Shown piece after piece: positions 43,574 to 52,650 of a DNA stretch of 64,000 nucleotides. Source of the stretch: Fimbriimonadaceae bacterium (GTDB lineage: Bacteria > Armatimonadota > Fimbriimonadia > Fimbriimonadales > Fimbriimonadaceae); assembly GCA_023957775.1 (NCBI GenBank), contig JAMLGR010000017.1, positions 31,824-95,823 of the forward strand, given 5' to 3'. The first letter of the stretch is position 1. Every line of letters begins with the position of its first letter. Under the pieces are notes generated by a model, which saw only the letters and a list, made by a program, of their open reading frames with translations, made no database searches and was not told the DNA's origin. The position numbers and the translations under genes are program-made.

Positions 43574-44884
43574 TCACCGCTTGAACGTGGGCGCATACGG
43601 GATATCGTCGGCGGACGAGCCGCGCCGTCGTCCGCCGTCGTCGTTCTGATTGACACCCAAGCTGTAGAGCACCACGTGGCCCCGCTCGATCTGGTACACG
43701 AACGGCTTCCCGCTGAAAGGGTCGATGCTGTCCGGTCCGGGGGCCAGCGTCTCGGGGAATCGACCCGATTGCGCCCGCCGGTTCCAGAGCTCGAGCGCGC
43801 AGCGAGACATCCGCCGCTTCGCCTCCAAAGCCACACCCGCGGCGCCGGCCTGCGCGAACACGGGGAGGAAGATCGAGACGATGCGACCCGATACCGAACG
43901 GTCCGTCAGGGCCGCGTTGTCTAGAAGACGCCCGGCTTCGAGTTGGGATTGGGTCTTGTCCGTCGCGTTGTGGACGTGCTCGATCGCCGCTCGGTAGTGC
44001 TTCAGGAGCTTCACCGCGACGCCGTCCCGGAGCATCGGTACCTGAAGGTAGGCCGTGACGAACCTCTCGCTGAGCGAAGCGTCTTCCGAGGCGCCCAGAT
44101 CGCGTAGCGACATCTCGCCGGACCCAACCTGGTCGAGAAACTGGGTGGCAGCGATCACTTCCCCACCCAATCCCCGGTCGAGGCGCGGCAAGGGTTGCTT
44201 TCGGGCGACGAACTGAACCGCCGCCTTCCGAAACGGCGCCTGAAGCCCATGAACCTCCAATTGGCGTTGGAACTCGGCGTCGACGATCGACTCGCAAGCG
44301 ATCGAAACCAGCATGCCGATCAAGATCGGCTCGTCGGCGTGCCGGGCCACGGCCCTTCCCACGTCCAGCCACTCCATGGACTCGGAGTAGCGCCCCGCCT
44401 CGGCTTCGATCTCCGCCCGCTTCGCGATGAGTTTGGCCAAGGTTTTGAAATCGGCGAACTCGGGGAGGCGCATCCGAAAGCCCTCTTCCCAATCGCGGTC
44501 GAAATCGCAAGAGGGCTTTTGGGCCGCCGCCTTCACGACATCGAGGGTCTCTCTGTTGTCGGCAACCCACTTCCGCACGCGGGCCTCGTCGGCCGCGCTC
44601 CAAGCACCCACCGTCGCAGGGCCCGGCACCTGCGCCCCGTGCTTCGCCAGAAGGGCGAAGGCCTTTTGGTATTGGGGCGCCGCATTGTCGTCGGCGTCGA
44701 CCGCGACGAGCTTGCGCATCTCTTGGGCGTTCGTCGGCGTCCCCAGCGCCCGAAGGGCCGCCAGCTCCCGGTCCCGATCCTCGCGCGCCACCTTGCCCTG
44801 CCAAGTGACCCACGCCGCCAGCAGCGCGATCAACAGCAACGGCGCGCCCCACAGCCAACGCTTGAACCGGCCCTTCTTCATCAC
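43574..44884 (-). CDS. Membrane-anchored hypothetical protein, third paralogue of the 7.8-10.4 kb pair
   Basis: 436 residues. N-terminal basic segment and one membrane helix (RWLWGAPLLLIALLAAWVTW). The body is helical: NAAPQYQKAFALLAKHG, DFKTLAKLIAKRAEIEAEAG, MEWLDVGRAVARHADEPILI. The C-terminal module AQSGRFPETLAPGPDSIDPF, GKPFVYQIERGHVVLYSLGV, NQNDDGG corresponds to KWEHERLPTRLEDAAP and DPLSGDKFQYTP in the tandem pair at 7806 and 9131. This module is common at the C-termini of exported proteins in Planctomycetota and related phyla. Function unknown. GGGACGTG precedes the ATG. Confidence 0.72.
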   Translation of the reverse strand: MMKKGRFKRWLWGAPLLLIALLAAWVTWQGKVAREDRDRELAALRALGTPTNAQEMRKLVAVDADDNAAPQYQKAFALLAKHGAQVPGPATVGAWSAADEARVRKWVADNRETLDVVKAAAQKPSCDFDRDWEEGFRMRLPEFADFKTLAKLIAKRAEIEAEAGRYSESMEWLDVGRAVARHADEPILIGMLVSIACESIVDAEFQRQLEVHGLQAPFRKAAVQFVARKQPLPRLDRGLGGEVIAATQFLDQVGSGEMSLRDLGASEDASLSERFVTAYLQVPMLRDGVAVKLLKHYRAAIEHVHNATDKTQSQLEAGRLLDNAALTDRSVSGRIVSIFLPVFAQAGAAGVALEAKRRMSRCALELWNRRAQSGRFPETLAPGPDSIDPFSGKPFVYQIERGHVVLYSLGVNQNDDGGRRRGSSADDIPYAPTFKR

Positions 44885-44934
44885 GTCCCGAGGTTAAGAC
44901 GTCTGGACCGGTGCCGAAAGTGCGCGGGAACGGC

Positions 44935-46383
44935 TTAGCGGGGCGGGAAGTTCCACTGCTCCACGAACGACGGAACCCGGCTGCTCTTCATCAGGGAGGC
45001 GATGCGCCGCACGATCTCCGGGTGCTCCGAGGCGACGTCGGTCGTTTCGGAGACGTCCGTGGCAAGGTTGAACAGCTCGATCGGCCCGTCCGGGTTCTTG
45101 TGCGCGTTGCGCCGGATGCCCTTCCAGTCGCCCATCCGCACCGCCTGCCACCCGCCTCCGGAGTGGTACTCCCAGTACAGGCTCTCGTGCCGCTTCTGGC
45201 CGGGCTGCCCAAGCAGCGTCGGCATCAACGAGACCCCGTCGGTATCCGGCAAAGGTTTGCAACCCACAATATCCGCGAAGGTCGGCACGATGTCCCAGAA
45301 CGCGCTTGGAAGGTCCGAAGTGGATCCCGGCCGGATCCGTCCCGGCCAGCGCGCGATCATCGGCACGCGGATGCCGCCCTCAAAAAGCTGCGTCTTCAAA
45401 CCCCGCAGGTTCCCGTTGCTCTTGAAGAACGGCGTGTCCGTGCCGCCGTTGAACGTCGCTCCGTTGTCGCTCGAGAAGATCACCAACGTGTTGCGTTCGA
45501 GATTCAGCTCCGTGAGCAACGCCAAGATCTGTCCGATGTGGCGGTCCATCCGCGAGATCATTGCGGCGTACGCCGCATGCGGCGCACGGTGCGGCAGGTA
45601 ACTCTTGTCCCCCGTGTACGGCTTGTCTTCGAGCACCCCGAGATACGGTGCGAGCGAGTCCTCAGGCACCTGAAGCGCGGCGTGGGGCACCGGGAACGGC
45701 GCGTAGAGGAAGAACGGGCGATCTTTGTTCGCCCGGATGAACCCGAGCGCTTCGCTCGCCATCTTGTCCTCCGCATACTCGTTGCCGGAGTAGCGTGCGT
45801 ACGACGCCGGATCGTTCGGATCGCCCTGGAGCTTCTGGTGGGCCGAGAAATACGGATTGTCCAACACGTCCTTGGTGCGGTTCCGCCAAAGGTATTCGGG
45901 GTAGTAGTTGTGCGCGAGGCGCTGGCAGAGGTAGCCGTAGAAGAGGTCGAATCCGTTGCGGTTCGGCTCGCCGGTCGTGTCCGGGCCGCCCAACCCCCAT
46001 TTGCCGATGGCGGCGGTCGCGTAGCCCTGCCCCTTCAGCATGCGCGCGAGGGTCGGGGTGTTCGCGGGCAGCGGAAGTTGTCCCTCGCGCGAACCGCGTT
46101 CCCACCCTCCCATCTCGTAGTTGTCGCGAATCGCCGAATGCCCCGTGTTCTTGCCCGTCAGCAGGACACAGCGTGACGGGGCGCAGACGGGGCTGCCCGA
46201 GTAGTGCTGGGTGAAGCGCATCCCGTCCTGGGCGAGCCGGTCCAGGTTCGGCGTTTTGATGTACTTCTGGCCGTAGCAACCCAGATCGCCATAGCCGAGG
46301 TCGTCGGCGAGGATGTAAACGATGTTCGGGCGCGAGGGCCCGGCGATGAAGGTGGCGGCAAGCAAGGCCGCTTGGAGGAGCAT
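44935..46383 (-). CDS. Secreted sulfatase (Cys-type formylglycine)
   Basis: 482 residues with a short signal peptide (LLQAALLAATFIAG). Sulfatase features: NIVYILADDLGYGDLGCYG with the metal-binding Asp pair (residues 27-28), and the formylglycine signature SPVCAPSRCVLLTGKNTGH, in which Cys67 would be oxidised by a formylglycine-generating enzyme. Further conserved parts: GKWGLGG, LYAPFPVPHAALQVPED, VIFSSDNGATFNGG and WPGRIRPGS. It should hydrolyse sulfate esters, most likely on polysaccharides. TATCCT ends 5 nt before the ATG, preceded by CAAACCA heptads. No maturase gene is in the window. Confidence 0.93.
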   Translation of the reverse strand: MLLQAALLAATFIAGPSRPNIVYILADDLGYGDLGCYGQKYIKTPNLDRLAQDGMRFTQHYSGSPVCAPSRCVLLTGKNTGHSAIRDNYEMGGWERGSREGQLPLPANTPTLARMLKGQGYATAAIGKWGLGGPDTTGEPNRNGFDLFYGYLCQRLAHNYYPEYLWRNRTKDVLDNPYFSAHQKLQGDPNDPASYARYSGNEYAEDKMASEALGFIRANKDRPFFLYAPFPVPHAALQVPEDSLAPYLGVLEDKPYTGDKSYLPHRAPHAAYAAMISRMDRHIGQILALLTELNLERNTLVIFSSDNGATFNGGTDTPFFKSNGNLRGLKTQLFEGGIRVPMIARWPGRIRPGSTSDLPSAFWDIVPTFADIVGCKPLPDTDGVSLMPTLLGQPGQKRHESLYWEYHSGGGWQAVRMGDWKGIRRNAHKNPDGPIELFNLATDVSETTDVASEHPEIVRRIASLMKSSRVPSFVEQWNFPPR

Positions 46384-46388
46384 GCCTT

Positions 46389-46394
46389 AGGATA
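46389..46394 (-). promoter_or_regulatory. Candidate -10 element (TATCCT), 5 nt before the sulfatase
   Basis: On the minus strand TATCCT, AAGGC, ATG at 46383. Six nt after a heptad repeat. Confidence 0.6.
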
Positions 46395-46400
46395 GCAAGA

Positions 46401-46430
46401 TGGTTTGTGGTTTGTGGTTTGTGGTTTGTT
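46401..46430 (-). repeat. Heptad repeat (CAAACCA) upstream of the sulfatase promoter
   Basis: On the minus strand four copies of ACAAACC at exact 7-bp spacing, ending 6 nt before the -10. Same motif and same orientation relative to the gene as at 28485-28513. Confidence 0.8.
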
Positions 46431-47286
46431 ACAAGCCCATCTCGCCTAGAACCCTGCGCAATGCGTCTCGGTCGTAGGGCTCCATTTGCGAAGCGCGTTC
46501 GCTTTCGAGGGCTGCGGACTCGTGGTCGCCCTGCCTCGCAAGAAGCGCTTCCAGCAGCCCGTGATAGAGATGCTTGTCCGGGTCGAGTTCGCTCGCCAGT
46601 CGAACGGCGTGGACGGCCTTGTCGGGCTTCCCCGCTCCCCAGAAGGCGACCGCGGCGCGCAGGTACAGGTAGTCGTCGCCCGGCGACAACTCGATGGCCG
46701 CCTGCAGGGCGTCGAGCGCGTCGTCAAAGCGGCGCATCTCGATCAACAGGTCGCCCACCCAAAAGTGATAGAACGCGTCGTCCGGGGCGACGACCACCGC
46801 GCCCTGCGCGGCGATCAGGGCGCGTTCGCGCGCGCCCATGCCTCGAAGCAGCTCCGCGAGTTTGTAGTGGAAGAACGGATTGGTAGGCTCCAGGCCGATC
46901 GCCTTCTCCAAGGCGTCGATGGAGTCTCGCTGGCGCGCGTTGCGCTTGAGCACCTGCGACAGGCCCAGGTGCGCCTCGGCCGTGTCGGCCCGCACCTTGA
47001 GGGCGCGCTCGTACTGGCGCAAAGCCTGCGGCGCCATGTCGGCGGCCTCGAAGGCTCCCGCGAGGTCCAACCTGCCATCGATGTCTTCTGACTCGCGCTG
47101 GCGGACTTCCCGCTTGAAGTGCTCGATCGCGGCTTCGAGGTCGCCGGCGTCCAGCCGCTCGCGACCCAAACGCGCGCTCTCCTCCGCGGTCTTCCCGACC
47201 CGAGCGTCCTCGGCCTTCTCAAAGTCGGCCTCCGGGCGCGTGCGCATCCCAAACAGCTCGGCCAGATGGACGTAGGGCGAGTTCAT
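46429..47286 (-). CDS. Tetratricopeptide repeat protein
   Basis: 285 residues from the ATG at 47286, favoured by AGGA 6 nt upstream; an ATG two codons earlier is in frame. About six TPR units from residue 45: AIEHFKREVRQRESEDIDGR, RQYERALKVRADTAEAHLGL, SIDALEKAIGLEPTNPFFHY, RALIAAQGAVVVAPDDAFYH, ALDALQAAIELSPGDDYLYL, AVHAVRLASELDPDKHLYHG. TPR arrays bind peptides or other proteins. No signal peptide, so probably cytoplasmic. Follows the 616-residue secreted protein by 8 nt, so they are one operon. Confidence 0.88.
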   Translation of the reverse strand: MNSPYVHLAELFGMRTRPEADFEKAEDARVGKTAEESARLGRERLDAGDLEAAIEHFKREVRQRESEDIDGRLDLAGAFEAADMAPQALRQYERALKVRADTAEAHLGLSQVLKRNARQRDSIDALEKAIGLEPTNPFFHYKLAELLRGMGARERALIAAQGAVVVAPDDAFYHFWVGDLLIEMRRFDDALDALQAAIELSPGDDYLYLRAAVAFWGAGKPDKAVHAVRLASELDPDKHLYHGLLEALLARQGDHESAALESERASQMEPYDRDALRRVLGEMGL

Positions 47287-47294
47287 GGACATTC

Positions 47295-49145
47295 CTACGA
47301 ACCGGAAACCCCAAAGGGTCCAGCGGACCATGTCCTCACACTGGCCCCGGCCGGGCGCACGGTGAGCGTCGCCGGGTAGCTGCTGCCCGAAAGCGGCATC
47401 GTCAGGACCTGGAGGTCTTTCGCCTGGCCCGGCTCGAGCCGAAGGCGGACGACGCGAAACTCCTGCTTCGCCTGCAGAAGCGGCGTTCGACGCACCTCGC
47501 GGTTCACGACGAAGAGCGCGCCCGAATAGCCGGCGCTCGCCTCGAAGACCATCTCGACGTCCGTCGACGTCTCGGTCGGATTCTCGAACCGCGCGTTGAT
47601 CGTGTAGAGGACTCCGAAATTGCCATCCAAGCTCTTCGTCTGGTCGGCGCTGGCGATCGGCTTCTGGCCGATCCGCACGAACCCGAAGCGGCCGCCGACC
47701 TTGTAGAGGACCTCCTCCTCCTTGAACGGATGCGGGTAGACGTGGGCCGTCAAAGGAGCCAACGTGCTCTCGAGCAGACTCAACTGGCGCGATCCCATCA
47801 CCCTCCACGGCGTCGAGCTTGAAAGCGCTTCGACGACGCGGGAGTCCGAGTACGCGGGCGGTCGGGCGTCCGCCCGCACCAACAACGTGTCCGGACCACC
47901 GTCGAGGAGCCGGAGCGAAGCCAGCCCGCTCACGGTCTCCTGAGGACCAAAACGACGAAGCGACAGCGGCATGCTGCTGCGCGGGGCGATCTCCAGGACC
48001 TCGGCCGAGTAGTCCACCCACTGGCGCAAGAACGCCTCGGCGGCGACGATGCCGGCCTGGACCGGGTTTCGCTCGGGCCCGCTGTCTCCGGGGATCACCA
48101 CGACCCGCGCCGGGAGGTCGCTGTCGTTGACCAGGGCGACTTCGAGGAACATCCCGGCGTAGGAGTCGTTGATGTGGTGGTACAAGACGCGGGCCGGGGC
48201 GTCGGCGTGCAACGTCGCGTTGAACAGGGCGCCCGGGCCCTTCACGTTCTCGGGGTTGTTGCAGTACCAGAGCTCCGCCTCGTTGCGCAGCGCCAGTCCG
48301 AGATTGCGGACCGTGACCTGCACGAGTCCTTCGCGCGGATACGCTTCCGGCGCCGTGACGCGGACGCGGGCGGCGAAGGTCGCGGCCTCACCCGCCCGCA
48401 TGGCCCGCGGAACGGTGCTCACAAGCTTGACGTCGCCGCCGGGAACGGTGGCAAGGCGCGTCCGCACGGCCGTCTCGATGGCTGCCGCAACGGTCGCCGC
48501 ATTGGCGGGAGTTCCCGTAACGAGAGCCCCGACGTTCTGGGGGAGCCTCGCGGCGTAGGGCAGCACTTCGACCCGAACCGCGACGACCTCGGAGCCGTGG
48601 ATCGCGGTCAGCGTCGCGCTACCGTAGCTCCCGGCCCGAACCACGAGGCGCCCCGGCTTGCGTTCGACTTTGGCCACGGATTCGTCGCTCGTGTTCACGG
48701 TCGAGTTCAGGGCCTTGGTTCCCGCAAAGTCGATCGAGGCGGACCCGCCCCCCGGCACCCTCACGTAGGTTTCGGAGACCCACAACGTGGGAAGCGAAAG
48801 CGCATCGGAAAGGTCCGAGACCCACTTTCGGCCCAACGAGGGCATCGTGCTGTTCTGAGCCTTGGCTTCGACGGGCGTGATCGCGATCAGCACGGAACCG
48901 CCGACGACGATGTTCGCGGACGACCGGGTGCTCTTGAGGCCGACCTGCGTATCCGCGTTCATCGGGGCGAGCTTCTTGGCGAGAATCGTGGCTCGCGTCG
49001 CGGGCGACGCTCCGCGATAGGAGGTTCGGAACGTGACGACGGGGCGTTCGTTGACGTAGACGGTCGGTCCGATCGCGCGCGTCGAAGCGCCCCAAGCGGC
49101 ACCCCACAGTCCAAGCAGCCCTCCCAGCAACAACAAACAACGCAT
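47295..49145 (-). CDS. Large secreted protein of unknown function
   Basis: 616 residues from the ATG at 49145, where a signal peptide starts (RCLLLLGGLLGLWGAAWG) and GGGAG lies upstream. N-terminal region has VYVNERPVVTFRTSYRGASP and RATILAKKL, a short element also seen at the N-termini of periplasmic parts of bacterial channels and sensors. Around residues 120-190 is an Ig-like stretch (TSDESVAKVERKPGRLVVRA). The middle (LWYCNNPENVKGPGALF, LYHHINDSYAGMFLEVALVN) and the C-terminal beta-rich half (RFENPTETSTDVEMVFEASA, GQAKDLQVLTMPLSGSSYPA) resemble no family I recognise. TATCCT at about 49165 may be its -10, with a normal leader. Operon with the TPR gene. Confidence 0.7.
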   Translation of the reverse strand: MRCLLLLGGLLGLWGAAWGASTRAIGPTVYVNERPVVTFRTSYRGASPATRATILAKKLAPMNADTQVGLKSTRSSANIVVGGSVLIAITPVEAKAQNSTMPSLGRKWVSDLSDALSLPTLWVSETYVRVPGGGSASIDFAGTKALNSTVNTSDESVAKVERKPGRLVVRAGSYGSATLTAIHGSEVVAVRVEVLPYAARLPQNVGALVTGTPANAATVAAAIETAVRTRLATVPGGDVKLVSTVPRAMRAGEAATFAARVRVTAPEAYPREGLVQVTVRNLGLALRNEAELWYCNNPENVKGPGALFNATLHADAPARVLYHHINDSYAGMFLEVALVNDSDLPARVVVIPGDSGPERNPVQAGIVAAEAFLRQWVDYSAEVLEIAPRSSMPLSLRRFGPQETVSGLASLRLLDGGPDTLLVRADARPPAYSDSRVVEALSSSTPWRVMGSRQLSLLESTLAPLTAHVYPHPFKEEEVLYKVGGRFGFVRIGQKPIASADQTKSLDGNFGVLYTINARFENPTETSTDVEMVFEASAGYSGALFVVNREVRRTPLLQAKQEFRVVRLRLEPGQAKDLQVLTMPLSGSSYPATLTVRPAGASVRTWSAGPFGVSGS

Positions 49146-49183
49146 CGCACTCCCGTCCCGAACCAACGCAGGATACCGCGGAC

Positions 49184-51814
49184 TCACGCGCGCGTCCCGC
49201 CCTCTTCCCATCGGACGAGTGGTAGCTCGTGCAGCACGTCCACGTCTGGGTGAGTCGGCACCACGCGCACGATGTAGCCTCGGAGGCCCGCCCGCTGCAT
49301 CGTGACCGTGCCTTCGAAGGTGTGGAGCCAGTCGTCCCGTCCCTTCAACTCGAGCTGGACCTCCTTCGCGTCGATGAGGTCCCGATTTGGCCCGACCTGG
49401 CCCACGATCACCTCGACCCGCACCTCGTCCGGGGACATCGTGCCGAGCTCGATTCCGGCCGTCACCACGAACGAATCGCCCAGCGAGTTGATCCTTTTCG
49501 CCGAATCGGATACCTTGACGATCTTGACTTTCGACCACCCTCCGCGCACCCGATCCCGCCAATGCAGAGCCGCTTTGGCGTGGTCGAGTTTGCCCGACGT
49601 CATCGCCGTGAACGTCTCGTGCGCGGGCATGTAGGCCGAACGGGCGTAGTCCTGCACCATGCGCGCCGTCGAGAACTGGGGGGCCAACTCGGCGATCGAG
49701 CGCTTCATCATCTCGCACCAAGCGGTGGGAACCCCTCCATCGACGCGGTGGTAGAACTTGGGGGCCACCTCCTGCTCGAGGATCTGGTAGAGCGAACGCG
49801 CGTCGTTGGGGTCGACTTGCGAGGGGTCGAGGGGCACCTCCCGGTCCCCGATCGCCCATCCGAGCCCAGGCTCGTACCCTTCATCCCACCATCCATCCAG
49901 GACCGAGCAGTTCAGACCGCCGTTGGGAACGACCTTCATCCCGCTGGTTCCACTGGCCTCCATCGGTCGAATCGGGTTGTTAAGCCACACGTCGACGCCC
50001 TGGACCATCGCGCGAGCGACGCCCATGTCGTAATCCTCGAGAAAGACCATGCGGGAGCGGCCCCCCTCGTGCGTGATGAAGCGGTGGAGTTCCTGGATGA
50101 GGGTCTTCCCGCCGTCGTCTCGGGGATGGCTCTTGCCGGCGATCACGATCTGCAGCGGCCGTTCCGAGTGGAACAGGAGCGACTTCAGCCGCTCGCGATC
50201 AGACAGCAAGAGGGTGGCGCGCTTGTACGTGGCAAAGCGCCTTGCGAACCCGATCGTGAGGATGCGGGGATCGAGAATCGTGCTGATCAGCCCATAGTCC
50301 GCCTGCCCCGCGCGCCGCCGAGCGAAGTCGCGGTGGAGGCGACGCCGCACGAAGCGCACGAACTCGCCGCGAAGATTCTCGCGGGCCTCCCAAAGCTCGT
50401 TGTCCGGGATGTTGTACACGCCCTGCCAAATCTCGGGGTTGCTCGCCTCCCTTCTCCAGTCTCCGGAAAGGTACGAGTCGAACAGGGTGGCCATCCTCGC
50501 GCTCACCCACGTGGGGGTGTGGATGCCGTTGGTGACCGCACGGATGGGGACCTCGTCCTCCGGAAAGCCCGGCCATCGCTGCTGGAACATCGAGCGCGAC
50601 ACGGTCGCGTGAAGCTTGGAGACGCCGTTCACGTGGTTGGAGTTGGCCATCGCCAGCACGGCCATGTTGAACGGCTCGCTCGCGTTGTCGTGGCCGAGCC
50701 GCCCCATCTTGATGAAATCGGCGAACGGCAACTGCACCGAGGTCACGATGCCGGCGAGGTAGCGCTCGACCAGGGTGGCCGGAAAGAGATCGAAGCCCGC
50801 GGGCACCGGAGTGTGCGTCGTGAAGACGTTCCCGCCCACGAGCGCCTGACGGGCGACGCGCGCGTCGCACGCGCGCTTGTCGACGAACTGCCGCATGCGC
50901 TCGACCGCCATAAACGCCGCATGGCCCTCGTTCATGTGGCACACCGTGGGCGACATGCCAAGTTCGGCGAGCGCGCGCATGCCGCCGATCCCCAAGATCA
51001 TCTCTTGACGGATGCGCATCTCCTCATCCCCGCCGTAGAGCGTGTCGGTGATGCCCTGGTCCGTCGGAGCGTTTTCGAGCACGTTGGAATCGAGCAGGAA
51101 GAGGGAAACCCGGCCCACCTCCGCACGCCACACTTGGCACGTCACCGCTCGGTCCGGGAACTGGATCTGCACTCGGATCGGCTGCTGGTCCTCGCCCCGC
51201 ACGAGGCTGAGAGGCATCTTGTAGAAGTCGTACTGTGGATAGTGCTCCTGTTGCCAGCCGTCCGGCGTCAGGTACTGCTGGAAGTAGCCCCGCGAGTAGA
51301 GCAGGCCGACGCCGACGAGCGGCAGCCCCAAGTCGCTGGCGGCTTTCAAATGGTCCCCCGCAAGAACGCCCAAACCTCCCGAATAGATGGGCAGCCCTTC
51401 GGAGACTCCGAACTCGGCGCAGAAGTAGGCGATCAGGGCCTCGTCACGCTTGCCGGGGTACTGCCGGTCGAACCACGTCTCGGCCGCCAGATACTCGTCG
51501 AGATCTTCCCCGCAGGCCTTGAGCGAAGCAAGGAACGCGCGATCCTTGGCCAGCCGCTCCAGGGCATCGCTGCTCAACGCGGAGAGCACGCCCACCGGGT
51601 TGTGGTTCGTCGAATCCCACAGCTCCTTGTCGATCGAACGGAACAGGTCCCGCGTCGGCTGATGCCAGGTCCAGCGGAAGTTGTGGGCCAGCCGTTTGAG
51701 CGTTTCAAGCGGCTTGGGCAGGTCGGAGACGACCTCGTACGAATGGGCGGCTTTCGGATACTTCAAATGTTCAGGATCTCCGTCGGGGACCAAAGCGGGC
51801 CTCGCAAGACCCAC
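49184..51814 (-). CDS. glgP: Alpha-glucan (glycogen) phosphorylase
   Basis: 876 residues from a GTG at 51814; a TTG at 51763 would remove 17 residues that homologues lack. Releases glucose-1-phosphate from glycogen or maltodextrin. N-terminal DUF3417-type segment (LKRLAHNFRWTWHQPTRDLF), glucan and catalytic parts YSGGLGVLAGDHLKAASDLG, CHMNEGHAAFMAVERMRQFV, GIHTPTWVS, IAGKSHPRDDGGKTLIQELH, and the PLP site with its lysine in EASGTSGMKVVPNGGLN. The family is the short-loop GT35 form found in many thermophiles and deep-branching bacteria. No other glycogen gene nearby. Divergent from livF by 132 nt. Confidence 0.95.
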   Translation of the reverse strand: MGLARPALVPDGDPEHLKYPKAAHSYEVVSDLPKPLETLKRLAHNFRWTWHQPTRDLFRSIDKELWDSTNHNPVGVLSALSSDALERLAKDRAFLASLKACGEDLDEYLAAETWFDRQYPGKRDEALIAYFCAEFGVSEGLPIYSGGLGVLAGDHLKAASDLGLPLVGVGLLYSRGYFQQYLTPDGWQQEHYPQYDFYKMPLSLVRGEDQQPIRVQIQFPDRAVTCQVWRAEVGRVSLFLLDSNVLENAPTDQGITDTLYGGDEEMRIRQEMILGIGGMRALAELGMSPTVCHMNEGHAAFMAVERMRQFVDKRACDARVARQALVGGNVFTTHTPVPAGFDLFPATLVERYLAGIVTSVQLPFADFIKMGRLGHDNASEPFNMAVLAMANSNHVNGVSKLHATVSRSMFQQRWPGFPEDEVPIRAVTNGIHTPTWVSARMATLFDSYLSGDWRREASNPEIWQGVYNIPDNELWEARENLRGEFVRFVRRRLHRDFARRRAGQADYGLISTILDPRILTIGFARRFATYKRATLLLSDRERLKSLLFHSERPLQIVIAGKSHPRDDGGKTLIQELHRFITHEGGRSRMVFLEDYDMGVARAMVQGVDVWLNNPIRPMEASGTSGMKVVPNGGLNCSVLDGWWDEGYEPGLGWAIGDREVPLDPSQVDPNDARSLYQILEQEVAPKFYHRVDGGVPTAWCEMMKRSIAELAPQFSTARMVQDYARSAYMPAHETFTAMTSGKLDHAKAALHWRDRVRGGWSKVKIVKVSDSAKRINSLGDSFVVTAGIELGTMSPDEVRVEVIVGQVGPNRDLIDAKEVQLELKGRDDWLHTFEGTVTMQRAGLRGYIVRVVPTHPDVDVLHELPLVRWEEGGTRA

Positions 51815-51946
51815 TCCCGCCCCTTATCATCGGTGTCTCAGGCAAAATTACCTAGCCGGACGATCCCGCTGCGGAGAGACCGATTCGGGCGCTCCCTGGA
51901 ATCGAGCCTCCAGGCGGACAAATCTGGTAAACCCTCCCCTACCAGC

Positions 51947-52648
51947 ATGCTGACGATTCGCGATATCAACGTTTATTACGGGGCGATCCACGCGCTCAAG
52001 GACGTCTCCGTGGACGTGGAGAAGGGAGAGATCGTCGCGATCATCGGATCGAACGGCGCAGGCAAGAGTACCCTGCTCCGCACGATCAGCGGACTTCTGC
52101 GGCCGCGCACCGGAACGATCGAGTTTGAAGGCTCGCCGATCCACACCATTCCAGCGCACACCATCGTGAGGCTGGGCATCGGGCACTCTCCCGAGGGCCG
52201 ACGCATCTTCACCAACATGTCGGTCCTTGAGAACCTCCAGCTTGGTGCGATCACGCGCAAGGACAAGGCGGTGGACGACGATCTCGAGATGGTTCAGGAG
52301 CGGTTTCCAAGGCTGCGCGAACGCATCAAGCAGAGCGCGGGAACCCTCTCCGGGGGCGAGCAGCAGATGCTGGCGATCGGGCGGGCCCTGATGTCGCGCC
52401 CCCGGCTGTTGCTCCTGGACGAACCCAGCCTGGGTCTGGCTCCCAACCTCGTCGCCGAGATCTTCCGAATCGTCCTGGAGATCAACGCCGACGGCACGAC
52501 GGTGCTTCTCGTGGAGCAGAACGCGCACCGCGCACTCGAAATCGCAAACCGGGCCTACGTGTTGGAGACCGGCAGCATCGTCCTTTCCGACACCGGCAAG
52601 AACCTGCTCACCAACCCGAAAGTCAAGGAAGCCTATCTGGGCGGCTAG
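51947..52648 (+). CDS. livF: ABC transporter ATP-binding protein, LivF type
   Basis: 233 residues, normal LivF size. Walker A IGSNGAGKSTLLRTIS, Q-loop region HSPEGRRIFTNMSVLENLQL, signature TLSGGEQQMLAIGRALM, Walker B LLLLDEPSLGLAP, H-loop LVEQNAH. HSPEGRRIF and the start MLTIRDINVYYGAIHALKDV are typical of LivF of branched-chain amino acid or urea/amide importers. LivG, the two permeases and the binding protein are not adjacent, so the gene is separated from its partners. Two nt before rimI; the three genes may be co-transcribed. Confidence 0.9.
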   Translation: MLTIRDINVYYGAIHALKDVSVDVEKGEIVAIIGSNGAGKSTLLRTISGLLRPRTGTIEFEGSPIHTIPAHTIVRLGIGHSPEGRRIFTNMSVLENLQLGAITRKDKAVDDDLEMVQERFPRLRERIKQSAGTLSGGEQQMLAIGRALMSRPRLLLLDEPSLGLAPNLVAEIFRIVLEINADGTTVLLVEQNAHRALEIANRAYVLETGSIVLSDTGKNLLTNPKVKEAYLGG

Positions 52649-52650
52649 GC

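Noticed and set aside
49229..51900. A long plus-strand frame opposite glgP that runs into livF
   Set aside because: Same GC-shadow effect; only the part from the ATG at 51947 matches a protein family.
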